Shown: positions 33,150-43,800 of the stretch, in pieces | Numbering within the stretch: the stretch's first letter is position 1 | Layout of the letters: each line of letters starts with the position of its first letter | Assembly (NCBI GenBank): GCA_963693305.1 | Contig: OY855912.1 | Coordinates: 4,211,501-4,275,500 of the forward strand | Source: Meandrina meandrites | Taxonomy: Eukaryota > Cnidaria > Anthozoa > Scleractinia > Meandrinidae | DNA length: 64,000 nucleotides | Direction: 5' to 3' | Program-made: the position numbers and the translations under genes | The notes under the pieces: generated by a model | Told to the model about the DNA's origin: nothing | What the model saw: only the letters and a program-made list of their open reading frames with translations | The model's database searches: none

Positions 33150-34021
33150 ATAAATTTCGTAATAAAGCCCAGTAAGAGACGCAATGGCCTGAAAATAAAT
33201 AAGGGCGAAATCAGTTTTAGCCGTGTAAATAGTCATTTTAATCCAAAGCGAATATTATGGACATAAAAAAAATGATTTGTTAGTTGAAGCGAGTTTGGAA
33301 GGTACGCCAGTGTTATTATTTCCACTCAAGGTCAAGCTCCGTAAAAAAAAAATCAACCTCGTTCCCATGCTCTCTCTTCTTCTCTCGCTCTGGGGGGCAG
33401 GAGAGAGAAACCCTGGGAACGAGTTTGAAAAAAGATGTGGTCCGTGATTCGTGAATTCCACCGACAAAATTTGGTGGAAATCAATTACTTAAGTCCGTAT
33501 CAATCGGTTGCAGGAAGTCAGTGTTTTTTGGACTGGGTATGGAATACTCCGATCGCCTGGCTACCCACTGGTTAGGAAAAACGACTGGTAACCCGAACCA
33601 TACCGTGAATGTCTATGCAAAAGTCCAGAGTTGTTTACTTCAAAAGTTTTTTTGTGGTAATTCTATAATTTCCTGATTACAATAGTTACGTGATTTGGGA
33701 AATGACAAAAACAAGCTACGTGATCAGAAATTAGTGATTTGAATTTACGGAAAAATAGCCCGTAATTCGGGATCCAGATTCCCACTACCCCCCCCGCCCC
33801 CGCCCCCTCCGTTCCAGACCCTGATATAACAATCGCTATGACATGCGAACCCCACAGTTGGAAGTCGTACAGTATTGTAATTAGTATTTAAAGCGCACAA
33901 CACATTGCTACTGTTCTATGCTGTAATATTTTGAAAGTTTTATGCCAGATCATTCTTCTTTTTATCTAAATTCTAACAAGTGAGTATTATTCTTTAACAC
34001 ATTTCTCTGTGGGAGATTGTC
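33150..34021. other. GPCR2 3' flank
   Basis: 33341-33430 holds a short inverted pair ('cctcgttccca' and 'tgggaacgag') with CT/GA runs. A C-rich run lies at 33787-33805. 33825-34021 is similar to the other receptors' 3' flanks and is probably GPCR2 3' UTR. No other gene is seen. Confidence 0.5.
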
Positions 34022-36977
34022 CTACTCTGTGGTTCGACTGCGTGGTGCTGTCGGCAATTCTATGTCTCGAGGTTCTGGCATAGGATGAACTCTGGGTGTC
34101 GAGAACACAGTACAGAACATCATTCTCTTCATCTTCTCTCTGAATTGCTGGTTCAATAGAGCATAAACAAAAGGGTTGACAGCAGAATTGAACAGGACCA
34201 TTATGTCAACAATAGCGACTGCGACTGGACTGATGTTAATGAAAGGAAATTGCCTTAAGAGGTATTCAACTGTGTTTGCCCCCCAACAGATTCCAAATAT
34301 GGCAGTGACAGTAACGGCCATCAAAGTGACACGCTTCCGCACCCTCAGGACACCCTGTGTATATAGAGATAAAAATTCCTATTAGTAACAGCTTGATTAG
34401 TTTGAAGTTTAAACTTTAGGGCGAGCAGACGGCCTACATGCACTTTCGACTAAATCGTAATCAACAAAGAAAGCAATTTGAGGTGTTTCAAGACAGTTTT
34501 TTCTGGACGATACAGTGGAACCTCGATTTAGCGAAGTCGCTGGGGACTGACCAAATTCGTTCGTTAAATCGAGGGTTCGTTGTATCGAGGTCCTTTTTCA
34601 TATATTTTACTATTGCTGGGGCAAAGAATACCGTTCGTTATATCGAGGTTTTCGTTAAATAGAGATTCGTTAAATCGAGGTTCCGCTGTACCTAACAATT
34701 TGATTTGGCCGTTTAACAGACTTCCAGGACTCGGATCAGTGTGAAATATACACCAGATTTTGGACTTGGATTGAAGTTGGATATAATATATATTTTTAGG
34801 AAAAATCGATATTTCTATGGCAACGATTAACAGAAAACCACGAAATCAGTCAAACTTGAATGCTATGCGAATCAGATTTGACGTCAAAAAAAAAAAACTA
34901 TTACCGGTATCTGAAACTATGGTGTACTGTACATCAAATGAACAAAAATAAAAGCATTCTGTATCTTTGATTTCGGATAAATTATTTTATTTGTATTATA
35001 AATCGCAAATATATTTCAAACCGTGCTTTTTGCACGATGATGAAAAAAAAAAGAATGGACCGAGACGCAGACACTGATTCAATCATGAAATTACTTCCAA
35101 ATAACGCCAAAATATGTAACTAACTTTCCTTTTGTCGACGTGAAAGTTTTGTTGATTTTCTTTATCGCGATCCGGAGAATTAGATTTTTTTCATACGGTC
35201 CCTACCATTTAAATTTTTTTTTAATTTTCCACTTTTAGCATTTTTTCGAAAACGGCTTCAATGATTTTTCGCGGGGGAATGCAATCCACATTGATTTTGA
35301 TATTTTTGCTTAAGTTTGAAAACAGTTACATGTTGCACAAAGAAGAACCGAGTTCTACTTTTTGCAAAAATTTCTTTTCAACACGCGGGAGTAATACGGG
35401 TAGCAACGCGTTCAACTTGCATTGCAACAATGTTGCTGGACAAGTTGAACAAAAATGTTGTCCGTATTACTCGGGTTTTATGCCAGCAGAACACAAAAAC
35501 CGGTAACATACTTACTTTTTGTTGGTGGGTGAGAGGACTATCATCATTACCATTGAACCACAAAGTGTACACGATTCTGGAATACAACCCAATCATCAGT
35601 ACCAAGGGAAGAATTACAAACACTATGCATGTCCAGCCATACGCCTCCTCCATCCAACGTTCAGGCCAGGTATACCCGCAGAAGTTACGGCTTCTCTCCT
35701 TCTTAATTTCCACCGCAAGGAACAGCGGAATATTAATTATGAAGGCGAAGACCCAACTACTAGAAATAATCACCTGAAATTGAAAAATGTAAACCTGAGC
35801 GCAAAACGCTTGAATGGCATACAAAAACAGTCCATAATAGTCAGCGAGGCGAATTTCGCGGATTTTCAACTGAATACTACCGAATGTCTACCTTGAAGGG
35901 GCTTTGTCACGAATTGTAACAGATTTTCAAACAGCCAAAATCTATATTTGTGGCGTAGGAAACCTAAAAATAATGGGCCATTTTTATTAACAATTGCTAT
36001 ATGGGACCACTGAAATTGTTAACAAGAATCTTTGGCTACGGACGGCTTGGATGGAAATGGATTGCAACTTGAAAAGTTAAGGCTAAACTTTTCAAATTGT
36101 TTCCGAGCGTCGTCAAAAAATCAATATTTATTAGTTTATTCTGATTTCTATCCACAAATTAAGGTCATGTCTTCCTTTAGATATTCAAAGATAATGTTTT
36201 TCTTGGGTTAAGTTGCCTACCCCTAATTTCAGAACAGTTTATACCAAACATCTGTGAAGTCCCCGTGACGTAGCCCCTTTAACTCGTTAGAAACGCGGAA
36301 AATATTTCTATTTCTTCGTAATTAAATTTGTAAGTGACCCACCTTCAGCTTACGCTTAGTTAGTTCTCCGTTGTTGCCAAGAGGGTAAATTACTGCATAA
36401 TATCGTTCAGTAGCGACTGCAACCAAATTGACAAACGAGGAACATCCTCCAACCCAAGCGAAATTTCCATATGTCAGGAATTTACACAGAACTGTACCAG
36501 TCACCCCGTCTGGGTGATTAACGGTGGTTAACCCGAAAACAACTTTTGGGGCGATAAACGTGGCGAACATAATATCCCCTACAGCCAGGTTCAGAAGTAG
36601 ATAATTTATGGGAGTCCTGTGGTATTGCAATACAAAACGTATATGATTAATACAGATAAAATGACAGAAATTGCAGAGGCGAATGGCTGTATTAGGCATG
36701 CTTTCTTACACTTCCGCATACCTTCTATTGTGAGCAGAGCTCTACTCATTTAAAATAAATTAGTCGTCTTTCATTTAGTAATTTTCCAAGGAATGTTTAA
36801 ATCCTTACATAAATGAAAGGCTATTAGCGTCTAAAACGTTTTTTATGCAGTCTCAGCATACCTCATATCTCGATGTCTCTTTATGATCGCACAAACAACA
36901 GAGTTTCCCACGATATCTACAATGACAAGTATGAAGAGTACCGTTGTCATGGCAATAGCTGCAGCTGACTCAGACAT
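34022..36977 (-). CDS. Class A peptide-receptor-like GPCR, copy 2
   Basis: Exons on the minus strand are 36977-36862, 36616-36343, 35773-35516 and 34354-34022 (981 nt, 326 aa), with the same phases as copy 1. The start MSESAAAIAMTTVL leads into TM1 with GNSVV. TM2 reads NLAVGDIMF, with Gly before the key Asp where the other copies have Ala. Extracellular loop 1 ends in C for the disulfide; TM3 ends ATERYYAVIYP; TM4 has SSWVFAF; loop 2 has NFCGYTWPERW; TM5 ILPLVLMIGLYS keeps its Pro; TM6 FGICWGANTVEY lacks the CWxP Pro; TM7 has NPFVYALLNQQF. The tail ends in a PTAPRSRTTE-type sequence shared with copy 4. All exons are open, so the gene looks functional. Introns are short and carry a pogo-like MITE and a TTAA MITE. 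Ligand unknown. Confidence 0.9.
34513..34688. mobile_element. Pogo-like MITE at TA (GPCR2 intron 3)
   Basis: The ends CAGTGGAACCTCGATTTA and 'taaatcgaggttccgctg' are flanked by TA on both sides. Inside are further copies of 'ttcgttaaatcgagg'. 176 bp, non-coding. Confidence 0.8.
35390..35480. repeat. Short palindromic MITE with AGTAATACGG ends
   Basis: 'gggagtaatacggg' is mirrored by 'ccgtattactcggg', with an inner pair 'ttcaacttg' and 'caagttgaac'. A related copy is at 38430-38522, in the GPCR2 upstream region. About 90 bp, non-coding. Confidence 0.65.
35897..36278. mobile_element. TTAA MITE family 2 (GPCR2 intron 2), inverted copy
   Basis: The ends AGGGGCTTTGTCACG and GTGACGTAGCCCCT have TTGA on the left and TTAA on the right. 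It aligns in reverse to 19975-20356 over most of its length. Confidence 0.75.
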
Positions 36978-37073
36978 GATCGAAGAGCGCCAATATTGGT
37001 TTCGTGACCTGCTAGAAAACAAAACATCGGTGCGTGACGCCAACAAGCAACTTTGATAATTGATAATCGCCAA

Positions 37074-37539
37074 GCACTTTTAATATCACCAACTACTTAC
37101 TTATAAACAGTATTGTTTAAAGTAGAGCAGGCAGGCATTTACAGTTAAATGATTTTCTCCAAATAATTAGGAAATATTGTTCACCTATCCTAATCATAAA
37201 ATAATGTTTACCGTTTGAAATGTGTGCTTTATTCAGACCTGTTCTGATAATTTTTACACCACAGTGTCAATTATTCCATGTAGACAATATCAGCCAATGA
37301 CCCAATTGAAGCCAATTCCGTCAAATCTATATTAGAATCGAAAATGTTTGGGAACAAAGTAAAAGTAATGACCAAAAAAAAAAAGAGCGATCGTTACCTT
37401 CAGAAGCTGATGGAAATATCTAAAATAGTTGTTGATTTCGGCCAGAAACATAGGCATCGACAAATGTGTCGATTCCAAGAACGGACGTTTGGGAATCGCA
37501 GCAGTTGGTAAAGATTATTGCATATTTTTTATATAGCTC
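37074..37539. other. GPCR2 upstream, possible leader donor
   Basis: A minus-strand donor-like site at 37398 follows 'tcagcttctgaag', resembling the block at 38563. Nothing else is recognised. Confidence 0.25.
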
Positions 37540-37650
37540 TTTTTTTCATTGGTTAGCTCATATGGTAGAGCGCCGGACTACAGTGCAGGAGGTCATGGGT
37601 TCAATTCTCGTCAGCACTAACGCTCGTGCCCCTTCACCGCGGTCAAACGT
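37540..37650 (+). mobile_element. tRNA-derived SINE head
   Basis: 'ttagctcatatggtagagcg' (box A) and 'atgggttcaattctcgtcag' (box B) are spaced as in a tRNA. The acceptor ends do not pair, so it is a SINE head, different from the one at 20620. Confidence 0.5.
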
Positions 37651-38089
37651 CTGAGGCTGATTTTGTTTTCTTATTTCGAGAGAAATCATTCACACTAACG
37701 TGGAAGCATCAGTAAGGATATGTAAAATAGCTGCTGAGGGTAAATATATTTTTCAGTTCCCTCCAGCGGGATTCTTTACTTTTAAAATGCTCCGCACCCG
37801 AACAAAATTGCTTTGACAATGGCGCCGACAGTCGGCATTTCGCCGTTTTCAAACACTTAGAACTTTTTTAATAAAGTTCCAAACAATTTAGTAAACCAGG
37901 AGAATACTTGTTAAGTATTAAACTTTGAACAATGAAAATTAAAACCTTATCTTTGAAGTAGTTTTCTTATTTTTTACGTTTTACCGCGGTGAATCGTGCC
38001 CCACACTCGTAACATGTTGAATACTGCATCTTTTTCAAATAGCTTTGGTTTTCTCTATTATATTTCCTTTCGTTCTGGAATATTTTACT

Positions 38090-38240
38090 TCCGCTTAGAA
38101 CATAATAAGAATGCGGAATTCTGTCTGCAAATTTCTGTACTACAAAATTCTATTTTCCCTAGGAAACGGGGGACTCTGGGCTCGAGATGGAATACAACAC
38201 TGCACTGTTTTCCAGTCCAGGTTTCAACAACATTAATAAG
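38090..38240. repeat. Dispersed repeat shared with 54120-54240
   Basis: 'tctgcaaatttctgtactac' and 'ggactctgggctcgagatgg' are nearly identical in the two places. No coding frame is kept between the copies. Confidence 0.55.
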
Positions 38241-38429
38241 CAAAAGTTCGATATGCAACTGTTTGGTCCGTTTTCAGAGAAAACAAACCTTCTCCGGCAA
38301 AATCAGCCTACCGGCCTTGGTAAGGCAAACAAGTTGAAAAAAATTGTTGCAAAAAGTAGAACTCGGTTCTACTTTGTGCAGCATGTTGGTGCAGCTTACA
38401 ACACGGAAATTTATTGCTAGAGAAGTTGA

Positions 38430-38522
38430 GCACGCGGTAGTAATACGGATAACAATTCGTTCAACTTGCAATTTAACAAAGTTGTGAGACAAGTTGAGCA
38501 AAAATATCGCTAGTATTACCGT
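38430..38522. repeat. Short palindromic MITE, second copy
   Basis: 'cggtagtaatacgg' is mirrored by 'cgctagtattaccgt', with inner 'ttcaacttg' and 'caagttgag'. Same family as 35390-35480. Confidence 0.6.
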
Positions 38523-38556
38523 ATGCAAACAAATAAAATAAAAATGAAGAAACGAT

Positions 38557-39160
38557 CCTTACCTTAACAAGCTGAAGGAGAAGATGAAATAATGAATAAT
38601 TTTAGTAGCTATCCCGGAAAATGCATCATTGAAGTGTTTAAATAACAACGGAACTTTAGAAAACAGTTTACTGATGATTTTTTATTTAGAAGTTGATTTT
38701 AACATGCAAAGTCAATCATTTGACTCGCGAAATGAAAATTTTGACATGTTTTGACACTTGCATTTTTCATACGAAATTTAAATAACTAATCACTGAAAAA
38801 GCCGTAACCATATTGAAAAGTGACTTCAAATTTATTAAGAGATATATTATTTTGTTTCCCATTAATCACTTGGTTTTCCTTAAAAGCTTGGTTTTCCCTT
38901 TATTCTAATGACAGGGCATGTAGTGGTGGTACATGATAGAAAAAAAATTACGAGTATGATCAGAACATAATCTGTTCCTTTGCCGGACCTGAAATTCGGT
39001 AAGCCGTTTTAGTCTGTGAACACTTCCTTGCCGTTTTAGTTGTAGCGTTTTGAATTTGAAACGTGCACTGTTATATTGTTTTCGAACTGCATTGTTTGCA
39101 TCCAAGCTCTCGTCTCTCAATTTGATCAGTTCACTACAGCTGTTGTATTCCTTCAACATC
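38557..39160. repeat. Segment shared with 52900-53290; possible GPCR2 leader
   Basis: 'aacggaactttagaaaacag', 'catttgactcgcgaaatgaa' and 'gccgtaaccatattgaaaag' recur at 52910-53090; 'atgatcagaacataatctgt' recurs at 53130. On the minus strand the edge near 38563 has a donor-like 'aagctt/gtaagg' arrangement similar to 29622 and 50692. A minus frame at 38905-39159 (84 aa, Lys/Arg-rich) has no recognised domain and is not kept in the other copy. Confidence 0.4.
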
Positions 39161-39806
39161 TGTTGTATTCTCGTTTATTCATATTAACCCAGCTCAGTCT
39201 AATTTATTTTAGGCAGCAATTGTAATTACCGTTCAAATGTCAATCTTCTCTACAACCCAGTCAATTCAAACGCTGGGATAATGGACTGGTAGAGACCAGG
39301 AGGCGACGACGTTTCAAGCGAAATTTACATAATAACATCTTTTAACCACTCCCACCCATTTACAAGGTCTACGTATGGTAATCGTAGTCAGTTGCCAAAC
39401 AGAAAAACGCGTATTCGACGCGAACGGAGATAACTCATAAATTACGTTTTCAAAACCCCTTACATATTTGCGATTAGTGTTTTACAAGAGAGTATAAAGT
39501 ACTCTCTTGTGTTTTATTAATTGACCTGTTAACCTCTCCCACCCTCTCCTGGTGCAAATATTTTTTGAGGTGGGGGATATTTTGGACAAATCATTTATTG
39601 CAAGTACAACGAGTAACAAGGGCCTGTTATCGTTTTGTTGCTCTCAGGTCGTTGTAATTTACATAGCGAGTTCGCGGAAAGGAGATATGCATGGGTAATA
39701 CACTTACCACTTCTATTAAGTTAAGAATTCAAATAAGTGCTAGAGACTAAGCAATGCTCCCTATGATGGGAAAATGTGGTCAATTTATTAAGCAGCAGAT
39801 ATCAAT

Positions 39807-39889
39807 AGGATGGAACAACATTCAATATTCGAACCTCAAAACAACTGATTCAACATCTCTCCCAATCTATATTTCATTTCCAGAGAAAG
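39807..39889 (+). pseudogene. RSL1D1 last-exon remnant
   Basis: About 83 nt matches the middle of RSL1D1 exon 6: 'aggatggaacaacattcaat', 'cctcaaaacaactgattcaa', then 'ctcccaatctatatttcatt', ending at 'ccagagaaag'. Acceptor, start and end of the exon are gone. It lies just before GPCR3, where the unit structure predicts it. Confidence 0.75.
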
Positions 39890-40000
39890 AAGTCAACTGT
39901 TGTGTCTTAATTCATGAAGATGTTAAACCGATGGTTACAGTTGTTTCTCAAATTTTGTCATAGTTTTGATTAATTGGTAACAGGACTTCGTGAAGTCCAG

Positions 40001-40088
40001 TTCTGTTTATAATTATACTCGTGATTAAACAAATCGGACTCACGCTACGCGGTCGTCTGATTTTGTTAATCACTCGTATGATTACAGA
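40001..40088. repeat. Hairpin with CGCTACGCGG tip
   Basis: 'ctcgtgattaaacaaatcgg' pairs with 'ctgattttgttaatcactcg' around 'actcacgctacgcggtcgt'. The reverse of the tip (ACCGCGTAGCGTGAG) resembles the tip at 12143-12258. Confidence 0.65.
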
Positions 40089-40845
40089 CCGAATTGGTCT
40101 CCACTCAGTCCTACTACCATTATAATCGTATCAATAACAAATTTCGTGGTTAGGAAGTCTTTGAGAACCTCTTTTGTGTGAAAAAGTCAGAGGTAGATTC
40201 AATCAGTTTTGCAAATAGTAGGAAAACAGCAAGAAAGAACCCATCCAAGTGCATGTGATTGGCACGCGAATGGCATAGGTGTCCAATCACAGGTATCAAA
40301 TTTGAACAAGTTTAAATTGTATACCTGTAATCCACCGTACGCAGAAAGATGGCGACTGGTACATTTACCTATTATGCTTAGCGCGCGAAAACTGCAAAAA
40401 CGCTCATAAAAGCGCACAGAAAAGCTCCACAACCTTGAAACCCAGCATGAACGATGTTGTTAGTACGGGGATGAATATTGCAAAAACATAGCTTTCTGTG
40501 TGCCATATGGACTGTGTTAGGTTCGCAAGGTATTGTGGTCAAATGTACCGCCGCCATCTTTTTTCTTACGGAGGATTGGACACCCACGTGATCGCGCGCC
40601 AATTACACGACAAAAAGACGCGCCCAGTCCGTGCATTAATAGACAAAAGAAAGTAATACTGGTAACATTATTATTAGTTTTCGCTTTGGAGTAGTTCAAG
40701 CACTCCACCTAACGCTACTGTTTCTTTCTGTAATATTTTGAAAATAAAAGTCCAGTACAATTCTTATAAAGTGACATGCGTCGTCGTTTCATCTAAATTT
40801 TATCGAGTTAGTACTTCTTTAGAATGTGTTAACTGACTTGAAACA

Positions 40846-43800
40846 CTAAAACGAAACGAGCACATCACTCTCTGGAGCATGACCCTGCTGGGGTTGGGTG
40901 GTATTGTCGGCAAGCTCTATGTCCTGAGCTTTCGGCGTAGGTTGAACCATGTGTGCAGAGAAACCAGTGCAACATAACATTCCTTTCATTTTCTTCCTAA
41001 ATTGCTGGTTAAACAGAGCGTAAACAAACGGGTTGACAGCAGAATTGAACAAGACCATTGTGTAATTAATAGCTGTTACCACTGGACTAATGCTGAGGGA
41101 TGGAAAGTGCCTTAAGACGTACTCAACCGACTCTGCGATCCAACAAATTCCAAATATGGCAGTAATAGTAACGACCATCAAAGTGACACGCTTCCGCACC
41201 TTTATGACACCCTGTATGTAAAGAGATGCAAATTCGGATTGGCAATGTCTTGCTCAACAAAAAAACAAACATTATGGGTAGAATTATCTTATAAACTTTT
41301 GTTCTTTCGCCATTTAAGCTTAATTAAAAAAACAAAACACAAACAGCAGTAACAAATATTATAAATTAAGACATTTTGTGAAAAAAACTTTGAACAAATT
41401 GTAGCGGTATTAGTGAAAATGCACATTAAAGGCGACCCGGTAGGGAACCAACAATTGAAAGTAATATATGTCGTCCTTTAGAGATCACACAAATTCTTCT
41501 GACTGTATTTGGACTAAATAATCTAAAATTCAGCCACTTTTCTGAGCTCACTAAAGACAACCAAAATCGTGCTAATCATCCTTTTAATTTACTTTTCAAA
41601 AACTCATTAATAATTCATAAAGAAAATACAAAATAAATTAATGTTTAATGAGTGTTTTTATATCTGATAAAGACACGGCTAAACTTTACGTCCAATTTGC
41701 TAGGCCAAAATAACCCCAAATCTAAATCTTAGTGCTAGAATGAGTTGATCTACATCAAAAAAATTTGAGGCCGTTCAATAAATTCGCAGTTCGTGTTTTA
41801 CCAAGTCTAAAACACCCGGCTGCGCCTCGTGTTTTAAACTTGATAAAACACTGCTGCTCACTTATTTAACATTACCTAAAACGCGAAGTGTAATCCATAT
41901 AAATATAGTTTTTTTCTAGTTATTTTTTATCATACATATCATATATTACTTATCATATAAGCATAGCAACGATAAAACAGATATCAACCTAATTAATAAG
42001 TAGTAATTCACAGGTGCTCCTTTTAATTAACTAAGAAAATAACGTAATAAGAAATGCCAGAGAAGTCCTTAGTAAAATTAATTAATTAATTAACTTTTAA
42101 TTAATTAATTAATTAATTAATTAATTAATTAATTAATTAATTAATAGTAACACGCTTACTTTTTGTTGGTGGGTGAGATGACTTTCATCATTACGTTTGA
42201 ACCACAAAGTGTACACGATTCTGGAATATAACCCAATCATCAGTACCAAGGGAAGAATTACCAAAACAAACCATATCCAGCTATACATCTCCCCCATCCA
42301 TCCCTCAGACCAGATAGCTACACAGAAGTTGATGTCCCTCTCCTTCTCAGTGTCCACGACAAGGAACAGCGGAATATTGAGCACAAAGGCGAAGACCCAA
42401 CTACCAAGAATAGTCACCTGAAATTAGGATATGGAGACAGTCATATTGATTAAGTCAAAGCTACCTTTGTCCGACACTCGGATGAGGACGAAAGCAAGTC
42501 GAGGAAATATTTTTTTTTTTTTCGGCTATATTCCAGAGGTGGTACCCGATTTCTCCGATGTCGAAGTTGCACACCATGTGTAAAAATTTGCATTCTACAT
42601 ACGAGTCGAAAACTTCTTCTCTCGTACGTCTCATTATTGCCAAAAACTGCATAAACACAAACGTAACGACCAATGCGAAAATATTTGAAGTGCATTTTAT
42701 TACAAATACATAGCCTAAAAAGCCGATCTTAGGAAGCTTAAATATTTAGAATAGCAATTAGTGAAGAAATTTGAATATTTATATTGGTAAGCTGCGACCA
42801 TACAGACAAACACAAACATAGTATGTTTTCTTCATTTTTTAACAAAGATTAATAAGCAGCACAAAGGAAGACTTCTTGTAGAACTTGCAAGCTTTTTGTT
42901 CATTTCCGACGCGTTTCGTCTCTAACTGAGATTTCATCAGGGAATGGATACAACTAACATAGAACAGCATATATAGCACATTCGTGTGCCTAAGTTTAAC
43001 TACCCATGGAAGTGAATAATAACTGAAATATGCCGTAAACGGATGTTGCAAGAAACGCCTTGATGCATATGTTGTTGCGTGCTGTTATATTTTGGAGGCC
43101 ATGCGATTAGTACTAATCGTGTGGCCTCAAAACAGTCATTTTTTTTTTCTATAAAATCGTTAACATCCCGTCGCGTAGTGAAGGCGCGAAGCGCCGATCG
43201 TCACCCTCTCCATTATTTGCCGCTATCGTCACCCTCTCCATTATTTGCTCCAGACCTCGCGTTCGAAGACCGCTCGAGCGGTTTCGCAAAAAAAAATACG
43301 GCTGTTTTGCAATCTAAGTCCCTCCCCCCAAAATAACATGATTTATATTTTTAAACCAGGTCTAACCGGAAATCAAGCGCTTCTCGCCCGACTTGCGAGC
43401 GAGCCAATCAAAAGTCGGGAAAGGCAAATGCTTCAACGCGATTGGCTACTGGTTCGCGGAAAACTCATTCTAAAAATAGCTTACTCGCAAAAGGTATATC
43501 TCAAGTCTCTCAAGGCTCATTACTGGAGATGTAGGCTTCTAGCTCATGAACTTTTGCTTTTGCTCACAGAAACCAAAGGGCGAGACGTCGAATTGCTTTA
43601 CTAGACACTACAAAGGGACGCAGTTCAAAGCTTACAATTTTTATGTATTTTTAAGTCCAACATCAAGAATAATTTTATGCATTTATAATGTTTTTCAACA
43701 GTGTCTACTAATTACCTACTAGAAGATGGGTTTCCATGTTCTATAAGAAAATAATGCACGCTTGAGGTCTAGAAAAGCAGTAGCAGCTTTTTTAGACCTC

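Noticed and set aside
35316..35777. 153-aa plus-strand frame over GPCR2 exon 3
   Set aside because: It runs antisense to a clear receptor exon and matches nothing; the same antisense frame appears over the GPCR3 and GPCR4 exons.
40517..40708. Second THAP fragment, from the words CLNYSKAK
   Set aside because: Only eight residues resemble the THAP frame at 7469; the CxxH pair and AVPxxF end are missing.
43245..43604. 119-aa plus-strand frame in GPCR3 intron 2
   Set aside because: No recognisable domain, no splice context and no paralog; probably a chance frame.
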